DNA of 64,000 nt from Actinomadura nitritigenes (GTDB lineage Bacteria > Actinomycetota > Actinomycetes > Streptosporangiales > Streptosporangiaceae): contig NZ_JAGEOK010000023.1 in NCBI RefSeq assembly GCF_017573545.1, positions 107,520 to 171,519 of the forward strand. Reading direction: 5' to 3'. Of the stretch, positions 1-7,778 are shown piece after piece. A model generated the notes under the pieces. It was not told where the DNA came from. It searched no databases and saw only the letters and a program-made list of their open reading frames with translations. How positions within the stretch are numbered: position 1 is the stretch's first letter; each line of letters begins with the position of its first letter. The translations under genes were made by a program, and so were the position numbers.

Positions 1-2
1 AC

Positions 3-1616
3 CTGGAGGTGCGGGTCCTCGACCGCGACCAGCAGACCGCGGGCCTGCCGTACCGGATGTGGCGGACGCTGCGGCTGAGCCGCACCACCACGGGCCGGGC
101 GCTGCGCCCGCTGCGCCGCTCCCTCGAGCTGGAGTCGCTGATGGCGTACGCGGTGGACGCGGCGGGCGCGCGCACCCCCCGGCTGGTGGGGACGTCCGAG
201 GTCGGCACGGAGGCGGCGCTGCTGGCCTACGAGCACGTGCCGGGGCGGCGGCTCGGGGAGGTCCGGGACGAGGAGGTCACCGACACCCTGCTCGCCGACG
301 TGTGGCGGCAGTTCCGGCGGCTGCAGGAGGGCCGCCTCGCGCACCGGCGGCTGGAGGAGGACGCGATCCTCGTCGGCGACGACGGCCGCGCCTACCTCAC
401 CGACATGCGGTCCGGCGAGATCGCGGCCGGCGACCTGGCGCTGCGGCTCGACCTGGCGCAGCTGCTCACCACCGTGGCGCTGCGCGCGGGCCCCGAGCGG
501 GCGGTGCGGACCGCGGCGTCGGCCCTGGGCGAGGACGCGCTCCCGGCGGCGGTGCCGCTGCTGCAGCGGGTGGCGCTGTCGCGGTCGACGCGGACGGCGC
601 TGCGCCGCGACCGTGAGCTGCTCTCCCGCATCCGGGAGCAGATCGTCGCGCTGAAGCCGGAGACGGAGGCGGCGCCCGTCCGGCTGGAGCGCTTCCGGCC
701 CCGGACGATCTTCAGCATCGTCGGCCTGTCGGTCGCCGGGTACATCGTGATCCCGCAGGTCGCGAGCCTCGACTTCGCCCATCTGCTGTCGACCGTCACC
801 TGGCACTGGCTGCTGATAGCCCTCGCCGCATCCGCCGCCACCTATCTCGCGGCGGCGTACATGCTCCTGGGCTTCGTCCCGGAGCGGCTGCCGGTGGGGC
901 GAACGGTGCTGGTCCAGGTCGCCGCGTCGTTCGTGCAGCTGGTCGCGCCGGCCGCGGTCGGCGGCGTCGCGATCAACACCCGCTACCTGCAGCGGTCCGG
1001 CATCCGCTCGGGCCCGGCGGTCGCGAGCGTCGGCGCGTCCCAGCTGGTCGGGCTTGTCGTGCACGTGCTGCTGCTGGCGCTGTTCGGCTTCCTCACCGGC
1101 TCCACCCACAACGCCACCAAGGACCTGGCGCCGTCCCGCACGATCATGATCGTGGTGCTGGCGCTGGGGCTGGCCGCCGGCGCGGCGCTGACGATCCCGC
1201 GGGTGCGGCGGTTCTCGACGTCCCGGCTGCGGGCGATGTTCTCCGGCGTGGTGCCGCGGCTCGTGGACGTCCTGCAGTCGCCGCGCAAGCTCGCCACCGG
1301 GCTCGGCGGGACGGTGGGGCTGACGGTGGCGTACGTGGTCTGCCTGGACGCATCGATCCGGGCGTTCGGCGGGTCGCTGCCCTGGACGGCCGTCGTGGTG
1401 GTGTTCCTGACCGCCAACGCGGTCGGCTCGGCGGTGCCGACGCCGGGCGGGCTCGGCGCCGTCGAGGGCGCGCTGACGCTGGCGCTGACGATCTCGGGGC
1501 TGACCGCGGAGACGGCGACGTCCGCGGTGCTGCTGTACCGGCTGCTGACGCTGTGGCTTCCCGTCCTGCCGGGCTGGGCGGCGTTCGCCTATCTCCAGCG
1601 CAAGGACGCGATCTGA
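3..1616 (+). CDS. Lysylphosphatidylglycerol synthase-type (YbhN-like) membrane protein with kinase-like N-terminus, 5' partial
   Basis: The reading frame is already open at the left edge (codons Leu-Glu precede the first GTG), so the N-terminus lies outside the window. The first ~215 visible residues resemble the C-lobe of an aminoglycoside-phosphotransferase/protein-kinase fold (LTDMRSGEIAAGDLALRLDL resembles the metal-binding region). The rest has about eight hydrophobic segments, starting near TIFSIVGLSVAGYIVIPQV, with the glycine-rich VPTPGGLGAVEGAL motif typical of the UPF0104/LPG-synthase transmembrane family. Proteins with this architecture occur widely in actinomycetes. A role in flipping or moving a lipid or polyprenyl substrate is inferred from the family only. 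It ends 54 bp before the convergent MerR gene. Confidence 0.8.
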   Translation: MEVRVLDRDQQTAGLPYRMWRTLRLSRTTTGRALRPLRRSLELESLMAYAVDAAGARTPRLVGTSEVGTEAALLAYEHVPGRRLGEVRDEEVTDTLLADVWRQFRRLQEGRLAHRRLEEDAILVGDDGRAYLTDMRSGEIAAGDLALRLDLAQLLTTVALRAGPERAVRTAASALGEDALPAAVPLLQRVALSRSTRTALRRDRELLSRIREQIVALKPETEAAPVRLERFRPRTIFSIVGLSVAGYIVIPQVASLDFAHLLSTVTWHWLLIALAASAATYLAAAYMLLGFVPERLPVGRTVLVQVAASFVQLVAPAAVGGVAINTRYLQRSGIRSGPAVASVGASQLVGLVVHVLLLALFGFLTGSTHNATKDLAPSRTIMIVVLALGLAAGAALTIPRVRRFSTSRLRAMFSGVVPRLVDVLQSPRKLATGLGGTVGLTVAYVVCLDASIRAFGGSLPWTAVVVVFLTANAVGSAVPTPGGLGAVEGALTLALTISGLTAETATSAVLLYRLLTLWLPVLPGWAAFAYLQRKDAI

Positions 1617-1669
1617 GGGGTCGGAGGGGCCGGGGCCGTCCGGGGGAGGCCGCAGGCTCGCGGGGGCGC

Positions 1670-2275
1670 TCAGCCGGTGCGGCGGGCGCGCCGGCGGTTC
1701 GCCAGCTCATCGTGGGGGTGTTCGAGAGGGTCCGGGTCGTCGGTGGCGGCGCGTTCGCCGGGAAGCTCCGCCAGGCTTCCCTCCACCTCCTGCCACACCC
1801 GTCCGAGCGCGATCCCGAACACGCCCTGGCCGCCCTGGAGCAGGTCCACGACCTCGTCGGCGGAGGTGCACTCGTAGACGCTCACCCCGTCGCTCATCAG
1901 GGTGATCTGCGCCAGGTCCTGGACGCCGCGGTCGCGCAGGTGCGTCACCGCGGTGCGGATCTGCTGCAGCGACACCCCGGTGTCCAGCAGCCGCTTCACG
2001 ACCTTCAGCACCAGGATGTCGCGGAAGCTGTAGAGCCGCTGGCTGCCCGATCCCTGCGCCGCGCGGACGCTCGGCTCGACCAGCTTCGTGCGGGCCCAGT
2101 AGTCCAGCTGCCGGTAGGTGATCCCCGCCGCTGCGCACGCCGTCGGGCCGCGGTAGCCGACATCCTCCGGCGGCGCGGACACCTGCGTGTCGAAGAGCAG
2201 GCCCTGCTCTCCGGCGCGTCGTGACGCCATGTGCCTTTCGGGGGTCGCCTTGCCCTCGCCGCTGCTCACCGCCAC
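1670..2275 (-). CDS. MerR-family regulator, Rv1830-like
   Basis: A 201-residue MerR-type DNA-binding protein. After a short leader, residues ~40-110 form the winged helix (YRGPTACAAAGITYRQLDYW, then a recognition/wing stretch ending SQRLYSFRDILVLKVVK). The C-terminal part lacks a metal-binding cysteine cluster and is the conserved actinobacterial type seen in M. tuberculosis Rv1830. I chose the GTG start because a GGAGG lies five bases upstream; an internal ATG at 2230 is the alternative. It lies immediately after the nuclease/FtsR/GarA block, the same order as Rv1827-Rv1830. A sensed ligand is not known. An inverted repeat over its likely promoter suggests autoregulation or control by its neighbour. 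Confidence 0.88.
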   Translation of the reverse strand: MAVSSGEGKATPERHMASRRAGEQGLLFDTQVSAPPEDVGYRGPTACAAAGITYRQLDYWARTKLVEPSVRAAQGSGSQRLYSFRDILVLKVVKRLLDTGVSLQQIRTAVTHLRDRGVQDLAQITLMSDGVSVYECTSADEVVDLLQGGQGVFGIALGRVWQEVEGSLAELPGERAATDDPDPLEHPHDELANRRRARRTG

Positions 2276-2287
2276 GCGGACCTCCGG

Positions 2288-2315
2288 CTTCTATCAGCCC
2301 GTGGCGCTTCGTCAA
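2288..2315 (-). promoter_or_regulatory. Possible promoter of the MerR gene
   Basis: On the minus strand TTGACG (2315-2310) is followed after 16 bases by TAGAAG (2293-2288). The predicted start site would fall at the ribosome-binding site, so the transcript would have a very short leader, which weakens the case. Confidence 0.35.
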
Positions 2316-2329
2316 GGGGGTTTGACGAA
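2308..2329. promoter_or_regulatory. Perfect inverted repeat, operator candidate
   Basis: TTCGTCAA and TTGACGAA are perfect 8-base arms separated by GGGGGT. The repeat covers the putative -35 box of the MerR gene, so a bound dimer would affect its transcription. Confidence 0.5.
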
Positions 2330-2683
2330 TTACACCACGGGTGTTCCACCAGCACGGTAGGTGCCGGTCAGGGTGTGGTCAACGTTCGCCGTCGGCGCGT
2401 CGCATGCCCGGATGAACCGGCTTCACGTGGGCAAACTGCGCACCTTGGCCGCCAACGCACTCCTACCCCGATGGTCACCCCTCGGAAACTGCCAGGTCCA
2501 GGGCAATGCAAGACCAATCGCGGCACGGCATGAACTTACACCCTGAAGTGACATTCCCCACTCCATCCCCCAAGTCCGGCCCGCACCGCTCCATCACACA
2601 GCGTAACCGATGCCCGCTCGAACAGGCGGGACGCCGGGCGGAGCGCCCGGGCGCGATCTGGAGGGCGGGGCCGTCCGGCGCGC
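2330..2683. other. Intergenic region without a convincing gene
   Basis: About 350 bases between the MerR gene and the nuclease gene. GC content is lower than in the flanking genes and no reading frame has a recognisable product. A hairpin with one bulged base (2632-2640 with 2644-2653) lies about 30 bases downstream of the nuclease stop codon and may terminate that transcript. Confidence 0.4.
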
Positions 2684-3154
2684 CTAACCGGCGCGGCCGA
2701 AGTCCTCCGGGGAGATGGTGTCGAGGAACTCGCGGAACTTCTCCACCTCGTCCTCCTGCTCGTCGGGGATGGCCACGCCGGCCTCCTCGAGGACGTCCTC
2801 GCTGGCGAAGATCGTCGCGCCGGTGCGCAGCGCGAGCGCGATGGAGTCGGATGGGCGGGCGCTCACCTCGACGCCGTTGGAGAAGACCAGGTCCGCGAAG
2901 AAGATCCCCTCGCGCAGGTCGGTGATGTTCACGGTGCGGAGCTGGACGCTCAGCGCGTCGAGCACGTCCCGGAAGAGGTCGTGGGTGAGGGGGCGCGCGG
3001 GCAGCACGCCCTGCTGAGCGAAGGCGATCGCCGTCGCTTCGACCGCCCCGATCCAGATGGGCAGGTAGCGCTCGCCCTCCGTCTCCTTCAACAGGACGAT
3101 GGGCTGATTGGAGGGCATCTCGACCCGGACGCCGACGACCTCCATCTGCTTCAC
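2684..3154 (-). CDS. Bifunctional nuclease (BFN) domain protein, Rv1829-like
   Basis: A 156-residue single-domain protein of the PF02577 family. It opens MKQMEVVGVRVEMPSNQP and contains the family core IVLLKETEGERYLPIWIG, with the acidic C-terminus typical of actinobacterial members. The family is named after a plant protein with RNase and DNase activity; the bacterial role is unclear. I set the start at the GTG with an AGGGAG about six bases upstream; the longer open frame back to 3274 has no ribosome-binding site and an uncharacteristic composition. It sits between the two MerR genes as in Mycobacterium (Rv1828-Rv1830), so the family and order are secure, while function is not. Confidence 0.88.
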   Translation of the reverse strand: MKQMEVVGVRVEMPSNQPIVLLKETEGERYLPIWIGAVEATAIAFAQQGVLPARPLTHDLFRDVLDALSVQLRTVNITDLREGIFFADLVFSNGVEVSARPSDSIALALRTGATIFASEDVLEEAGVAIPDEQEDEVEKFREFLDTISPEDFGRAG

Positions 3155-3295
3155 TGCGGCTCCCTGCTGGTCGACGCTGTCTCGATCACCACGTGCACAG
3201 GACGGATCCTCGACGAACCCTGTAGCCCAACGTACACCCAGGCTCGGACAGGGTGGCGCGGCGGCGGGCGGCAAATGCCCGCCCGGCCCCCGCGG

Positions 3296-4027
3296 TCAGG
3301 GGTCGAGGCTTTCGCGAAGTCCCGCGGACAGCAGGGCGGCGTGCAGCCGGACGGAGAGCGCGGCGATGTCGCGGGCGGTCTCGGCGGCCTGCTCGTGCGC
3401 GCCCGGGCTGCGCCGGCGCAGCTGGGGGGCGACCATCTGCTCGATCAGCCCGGCCTGCCGGTCGGCGGCGGCCTTGGCGGCGCGCAGGTGGCGGACCTCG
3501 AAGCCGTGCTCGCCGAGCGCGGCGGCGGCGCGGGCCACGGTGAGGGCCTCGCCGTCGTAGTGGGTGCCGTTGCGCCGGACGAGCCCGTACTCCTCCAGGT
3601 CGCCGAGCATGTCCTCGCCGATGCCGGCGCCGTCCAGGAGCTGGCGGCGGGTCAGCCGGACTGCCGGGTCGGGCGCGTCGGCGCCGGCCGCGACCAGGGT
3701 GCGGGGCCGGCGGGCGGGCTCCTCGGCGCGGGCGCCGAGGGGCGGGACGGCCTCGCCGCGGTCGCGGGCCTCCAGGTGCTGCCTGATCGCGCGCAGCGGC
3801 ATGTAGTGGTCGCGCTGCGCGGTGAGCACGAACCGGAGCCGCTCCACGTCGGCCGGGCCGAACTTGCGGTACCCGGCGGGGGTGCGCTCCGGTTCCACGA
3901 GCCCCTCCGACTCCAGGAACCGGATCTTGGAGATGGTGATGTCGGGGAACTCGCTCCTGAGCAGCCCGAGGACGTCCCCGATGGTCATCGGGGACCGGGC
4001 CGGCTGCGCGTTCAAGGGCCCTCCCAT
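3296..4027 (-). CDS. ftsR: MerR-family regulator, Rv1828/FtsR-like
   Basis: A 243-residue MerR protein. The helix-turn-helix covers residues ~14-80 (MTIGDVLGLLRSEFPDITIS, then FLESEGLVEPERTPAGYRKF), with a long helical C-terminal domain. In Corynebacterium glutamicum the orthologue FtsR activates ftsZ, and Rv1828 is the mycobacterial relative; the symbol is a family assignment. The start is uncertain: the ATG used here has no good ribosome-binding site, while a TTG four codons later follows GGGAGGG and an ATG at residue 14 begins the conserved domain. It lies downstream of garA on the same strand and is probably co-transcribed with it. Confidence 0.87.
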   Translation of the reverse strand: MGGPLNAQPARSPMTIGDVLGLLRSEFPDITISKIRFLESEGLVEPERTPAGYRKFGPADVERLRFVLTAQRDHYMPLRAIRQHLEARDRGEAVPPLGARAEEPARRPRTLVAAGADAPDPAVRLTRRQLLDGAGIGEDMLGDLEEYGLVRRNGTHYDGEALTVARAAAALGEHGFEVRHLRAAKAAADRQAGLIEQMVAPQLRRRSPGAHEQAAETARDIAALSVRLHAALLSAGLRESLDP

Positions 4028-4068
4028 CGTCGCCGAGACCCCGTGCTCCCCCGCCGCTCCGGTCCTCG

Positions 4069-4602
4069 TCAGCCGTGCGCCGGGTTGGTCAGGAAGACCA
4101 GCCGGAACTTGCCGATCTGGACCTCGTCGCCGCCGGACAGGCCGGCCTGGTCGATCCGCTGCCGGTTGACGTAGGTGCCGTTCAGGCTGCCGACGTCGCG
4201 GACGGAGAAGGTGCCGCCGTGCCGGGCGAACTCGGCGTGCCGGCGGGAGACGGTGACGTCGTCCAGGAAGATGTCGCTCTCCGGGTGCCGGCCTGCGGAC
4301 GTGCGGTCCTTGTCGAGCAGGAAGCGGCTCCCGGCGTTCGGGCCCCGCTTGACGACCAGCAGCGCGGTCCCGGGCGGGAGCGCCTCCATGGCGGTCTGCT
4401 CCGGTCCGGGCTGCTCCTCGGCCTCCTGGCCGGTGTCCAGCGCCTCGAACCCGCCGATGGAGATCGTGGAGGTCGACTCGCCGGGCGACTCCCGGTAGAT
4501 CGGCGGCTGGGCGCCCCGCGTCAGCGGGGTGCCGCAGTTCGAGCAGAAGCGGGCATCATCCGGGTTGGCGTGACCGCACTGCGTGCAGTAGACGCTCGGC
4601 AT
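4069..4602 (-). CDS. garA: FHA-domain signalling protein GarA/OdhI-like with N-terminal zinc ribbon
   Basis: A 177-residue protein. The N-terminus has a zinc-ribbon pattern (C-x2-C at CTQCGH and CSNCG). A Ser/Thr-rich segment follows (GESTSTISIGGFEALD) that corresponds to the ETTS phosphorylation motif of GarA, and the C-terminal FHA domain contains GRHPESDIFLDD, SRRH and LNGTYVN. In mycobacteria and corynebacteria, kinase-phosphorylated GarA/OdhI switches off 2-oxoglutarate dehydrogenase and adjusts glutamate metabolism. The zinc ribbon is an extension compared with M. tuberculosis GarA. The ATG at 4602 begins the ribbon; AGGAGG lies 12 bases upstream, rather far. Interestingly a glutamate dehydrogenase gene lies 14 kb away. 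Confidence 0.9.
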   Translation of the reverse strand: MPSVYCTQCGHANPDDARFCSNCGTPLTRGAQPPIYRESPGESTSTISIGGFEALDTGQEAEEQPGPEQTAMEALPPGTALLVVKRGPNAGSRFLLDKDRTSAGRHPESDIFLDDVTVSRRHAEFARHGGTFSVRDVGSLNGTYVNRQRIDQAGLSGGDEVQIGKFRLVFLTNPAHG

Positions 4603-4908
4603 AGATCGGCTCGGCCTCCTACCATCGGCGCGCCGCCCGCGAACGCCCCGCTGCCGCGGGAGCCGCGTGCGCCACGCGCATCCTTCACCCAACCCACGCC
4701 GGGGACCCGCCCCCGACCACGGTCCTGCTCACCGCCCGCGCACGCGACGGTCGCCGCAACTTACGCGGGTATTGCCCGAGGGGTCAACCGGAACGGTGAA
4801 CCGACCGCACCACGGTACCTGTGCCGATGATCGCCGGTCTACGCCGCCGCGCGGGCGGCGCCGATCGCGACGTCACCGGGCGGCCGTTCACCGCTCCCCC
4901 CGTTCCCT
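4603..4908. other. Intergenic region upstream of garA; gcvH absent
   Basis: 306 bases with no recognisable gene. In mycobacteria this is where gcvH (glycine cleavage H protein) sits, between a DUF881 gene and garA. No lipoyl-domain remnant is visible in any frame. It holds the likely garA promoter. Confidence 0.6.
4758..4787 (-). promoter_or_regulatory. Likely garA promoter
   Basis: On the minus strand TTGACC (4787-4782) and TAAGTT (4763-4758) are separated by 18 bases, close to the actinobacterial housekeeping consensus. It would give a leader of about 150 bases. Confidence 0.5.
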
Positions 4909-5679
4909 CTACGGAGACCGTATCGCGCTCACGGTCACTTTCGCGCGCGGGGTGATCGAGACGGTGGCGCCGGCGGCCCGCAGCGTCCGCACGACGCCGC
5001 CCGGGATGTTGAGCGCCGTGGTCATGGTGTGCGGGTCCCCGATGGCGAGGAACGTGTACGGGGCGCGCAGCGTGCTCCCGTCCGCGCGGACGCCGTCGCG
5101 GGCGTCGACGAAGTAGGTGTCGACCCCGGCGCGGACCCCGTTGACCTGGACGACCTCGGCGCCGGCGTCGCGGAGCTCCTCCAGCGCGTCAAGGAGGCCG
5201 CCGGCGCGGACGCCGCCGCGCGGGTCCCGGACGACCATCTGGATGCCGGGCCCTTCGGCGGGGAGCGTGCCCGCCAGGAGCCCGTAGGTCGTGGCGCGCT
5301 TGCGGGCCTCCTCCAGAGCGGCGCCGCCCCGGGCGTCGCGCTGGAGCTCGGCCTTGGTCTCCTCCAGGTCGCGGATGTCGCCGCGGAGCCGTTCGGACCG
5401 CTGCCCCAGATCGGCCAGGATGCCGACCAGCTCGTCCTGCCGGGCTGTGGCGAACGTGGTGTCGCGCTTGGTGGAGCGGACCTGCACGGCCACCGCGAAG
5501 CCGACGAGCAGGCACAGCAGGCCGCCGATGAGCTGCCCCCAGCTCGCCCTGGGCCGCAGCAGGGCCATCACCCCGGTCAGGGGCCGGGGCTGCTGCTCCG
5601 GCGGCTCAGCGGGACGCTCAGGGTACTGCTCGGGCGTCTCCGGCCGCTCGGGCCCTCCACGGGCGTCGTCGCCGCTCAT
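4909..5679 (-). CDS. DUF881 family membrane-anchored protein (Rv1825-like)
   Basis: A 256-residue protein with a proline/glutamate-rich cytoplasmic N-terminus, one transmembrane helix (GQLIGGLLCLLVGFAVAVQV, residues ~50-70), a short coiled coil and an extracytoplasmic DUF881 domain with the conserved GPGIQMVVRDP and VNGVRAG motifs. The start codon overlaps the stop of the small basic protein gene (ATGA), so the two are translationally coupled. DUF881 proteins flank the small basic protein in most actinobacteria, and links to the cell envelope or division have been proposed, but the biochemical function is unknown. Confidence 0.9.
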   Translation of the reverse strand: MSGDDARGGPERPETPEQYPERPAEPPEQQPRPLTGVMALLRPRASWGQLIGGLLCLLVGFAVAVQVRSTKRDTTFATARQDELVGILADLGQRSERLRGDIRDLEETKAELQRDARGGAALEEARKRATTYGLLAGTLPAEGPGIQMVVRDPRGGVRAGGLLDALEELRDAGAEVVQVNGVRAGVDTYFVDARDGVRADGSTLRAPYTFLAIGDPHTMTTALNIPGGVVRTLRAAGATVSITPRAKVTVSAIRSP

Positions 5680-6008
5680 GCGCCGAACAGCTTCCGCCGG
5701 ATGCCGGCCGCGTTGGAGAAGATCCGGATGCCGAGGACGACCACGACGCCGGTGGACAGCTGGGAACCGACGCCCAGCTCGTCGCCGAGGAAGACGATCA
5801 GCGCCGCGATCACCGTGTTGCTGAGGAAGGACACGACGAACACCTTCTCGTCGAAGATCCCCTCGAGCCGGGCCCGGACGCCGCCGAACATGGCGTCGAG
5901 CGCCGCGACGATGGCGATGGGCAGGTAGGGCTGGAGCCACAGCGGGACGTCGGGGTGCAGGAGCAGGCCCAGCACCACGCCGATCACCAGCCCGATCAGC
6001 GCGATCAT
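5676..6008 (-). CDS. sbp: Small basic protein, DUF1290 family (Rv1824-like)
   Basis: A 110-residue integral membrane protein starting MIALIGLVIGVVLGLLLHPD. It has three predicted membrane segments, ending in the family motif GIRIFSNAAGIRRKLFG. The frame stays open to an ATG at 6113, which would add a 35-residue hydrophilic, low-complexity leader; I prefer the start that matches the family consensus. The gene lies between two DUF881 genes, an order kept across actinobacteria and also seen in Firmicutes. Function is unknown; location in the membrane is clear. Confidence 0.88.
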   Translation of the reverse strand: MIALIGLVIGVVLGLLLHPDVPLWLQPYLPIAIVAALDAMFGGVRARLEGIFDEKVFVVSFLSNTVIAALIVFLGDELGVGSQLSTGVVVVLGIRIFSNAAGIRRKLFGA

Positions 6009-6117
6009 GCCGTGCCCGTCCCTTCCGTGCGCGTCGCGGCCGAGGCGGCCGCGCGCGGTCGTCGAACGCGCGGTCGTCGGGTGCGCGCCCGTGGTCGCCG
6101 TCCGCCCGGTCATCGCG

Positions 6118-7002
6118 TCACTTGCCCGCTCCGGGGGCCGGCGCGGCGTACCGCAGCCGGAGCGCTCCCGCCGCGGGCAGCCGGGCGCCGGACGTGCGGC
6201 GCGTGTCGTACCGGATGCCGTACCGCTCCTCGAGGTCGCGCAGCCTGCGGTCGGCGGCGGAGCCGGTGAACGCGTCCCGCACGCGGCCCGGGTCGCCGAG
6301 CGCCGTCACCTCGTACGGACCGGTCAGCGGGCGGTAGTCCACCAGGATCGCCTCCCCCGCGGTGCGGATCGCGGTGACCGGGGTGAGCCGGCGCCCGTTG
6401 ATCCCGATGGCGGTGGCGCCGGCCGCCCAGAGGCCGTTGACCAGCACCTGGAGATCCTGATCATAGACCCGGCCGTCGGAGTCCCCGCCGCCGTCGCCGG
6501 GCGCGTCGCCGACGGTGACGACGAGACCGGGGCCGGAGGCGGGCTCGGCGGCCGCGGCGGCGGCCTGCGCGGCGAGGTCGCGGCGGACGCGGCGTCCGGC
6601 GGCGCTGCGCTCCAGGGCGCCCGCCCGCTCCCGGCCGGTGTCGGCGCGCAGCCCGTCGAGGCGGCGCTGCAGGGCGTCGGCCTCGCCGGTGCGGGCGTGG
6701 ATCTGGTCGATGAGCCGGGCGCGCTCCTTGGCCGCCACGGGCTCGCTGCGGCGCACCTGGACACCGGCCACGGCGATGAGGACGCCCGCGGCGGTCAGCA
6801 CGGCGAGGACGCCGCCGCCCCACGGCCGCCCGCCGCGCGGGCGGGCCCCGCCGGACGCCGCGCGCCGCGCCGCCGCCTCGGCGTAGCCGGGGTCGAGGAG
6901 CTTGCCGGAGAACAGGTCCGACAGCAGGGACATGGAGGCGTCGGGGCGGCGCCATCCGTCCGCCCGCTCCGCCTCGTCCCGTCCCCGCCGTCGCGCGATC
7001 AC
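6118..7002 (-). CDS. DUF881 family membrane-anchored protein (Rv1823-like)
   Basis: The second DUF881 paralogue, 294 residues with a GTG start (an ATG at 6933 is a possible shorter start, giving MSLLSDLFSG). A transmembrane helix at ~65-85 (GGGVLAVLTAAGVLIAVAGV) is followed by a coiled coil and an extracytoplasmic domain containing GPGLVVTVGDAPG and the INGRRLTP motif. The glycine/aspartate insertion inside the domain (GDGGGDSDGRVYDQD) is typical of the Rv1823 branch. It is the first gene of the DUF881-sbp-DUF881 unit. No ribosome-binding site is convincing at either start. Confidence 0.86.
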   Translation of the reverse strand: MIARRRGRDEAERADGWRRPDASMSLLSDLFSGKLLDPGYAEAAARRAASGGARPRGGRPWGGGVLAVLTAAGVLIAVAGVQVRRSEPVAAKERARLIDQIHARTGEADALQRRLDGLRADTGRERAGALERSAAGRRVRRDLAAQAAAAAAEPASGPGLVVTVGDAPGDGGGDSDGRVYDQDLQVLVNGLWAAGATAIGINGRRLTPVTAIRTAGEAILVDYRPLTGPYEVTALGDPGRVRDAFTGSAADRRLRDLEERYGIRYDTRRTSGARLPAAGALRLRYAAPAPGAGK

Positions 7003-7061
7003 CGCACCATGATGGCAAGGCCCGCCAAATCGGGCCGGGTCCGCCGGCCTCCGGCGCGGCG

Positions 7062-7706
7062 CTAGGCGATGGCGGCGCGGGTGCGGTCGAGGCCGATGTG
7101 GACGGCGAGGCCGGCCAGCACCGAGCCCATCAGGTAGCGCTGGACGCGCTGCCAGGCGGGCCGGCGGGTGAGGAACGCGGCGATGCTCCCGGCGCCGAGC
7201 ACGATGAGGCCGTTCACGGTGATCGCGACGGTGATCTGGGTGAGCCCGAGGAGCAGGCTCTGCAGGGCGACGTGGCCGCGGGAGGGGTCGACGAACTGCG
7301 GCAGCAGCGACACGTACAGGATGGCGATCTTGGGGTTGAGCAGGTTGGTCACGAGGCCCATGGCGAACAGCCGCCGCGGGGGGTCGGCGGGCAGCTCCCT
7401 GGTGGCGAACACGGCGGTCCCGCCGGGCCGGACGGCCTGCCAGGCCAGCCAGAGCAGGTACCCGGCGCCCGCGAGCTTCAGCGCCGTGTAGACGGGCGGG
7501 ACGAGCCGGAAGACGGTCGTGATCCCGGCCGTGGCGGCCACGACGTAGAGGACGAAGCCGACGGCGACGCCGCCGAGCGAGACGAGCCCGGCGCGCCGGC
7601 CCTGCGTCACCGACCGCGACACCAGGTAGATCATGTTCGGCCCGGGGGTGAGGACGAGCCCGAGCGCGACGAGGGCGATGGCCGCCAGGGCCGCTGGGGA
7701 GATCAT
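7062..7706 (-). CDS. LysE/RhtB family amino-acid exporter
   Basis: A 214-residue inner-membrane exporter with about six transmembrane helices. The N-terminal signature LTPGPNMIYLVSRSVTQGRR and the central NLLNPKIAILYVSLLPQF motif are diagnostic of the LysE/RhtB family, which export amino acids or related metabolites; the substrate cannot be read from sequence. It is transcribed divergently from a MocR-type PLP regulator, and a copy of that region's repeated 10-mer overlaps its start codon, suggesting direct control by the regulator. Confidence 0.9.
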   Translation of the reverse strand: MISPAALAAIALVALGLVLTPGPNMIYLVSRSVTQGRRAGLVSLGGVAVGFVLYVVAATAGITTVFRLVPPVYTALKLAGAGYLLWLAWQAVRPGGTAVFATRELPADPPRRLFAMGLVTNLLNPKIAILYVSLLPQFVDPSRGHVALQSLLLGLTQITVAITVNGLIVLGAGSIAAFLTRRPAWQRVQRYLMGSVLAGLAVHIGLDRTRAAIA

Positions 7707-7766
7707 TGCACCGATGCTAGGCGCCGGATTTGTTCGGTGCAATAATGACATTGTACTCGGTGCAAT
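7705..7766. promoter_or_regulatory. Divergent lysE/mocR control region with three copies of TCGGTGCAAT
   Basis: TCGGTGCAAT occurs perfectly at 7734-7743 and 7757-7766 on the plus strand (23 bases apart) and at 7714-7705 on the minus strand, where it runs into the exporter's start codon. Paired direct repeats about two helical turns apart are the known layout of MocR/PdxR operators. Confidence 0.7.
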
Positions 7767-7778
7767 CCTGGGAGCCGT

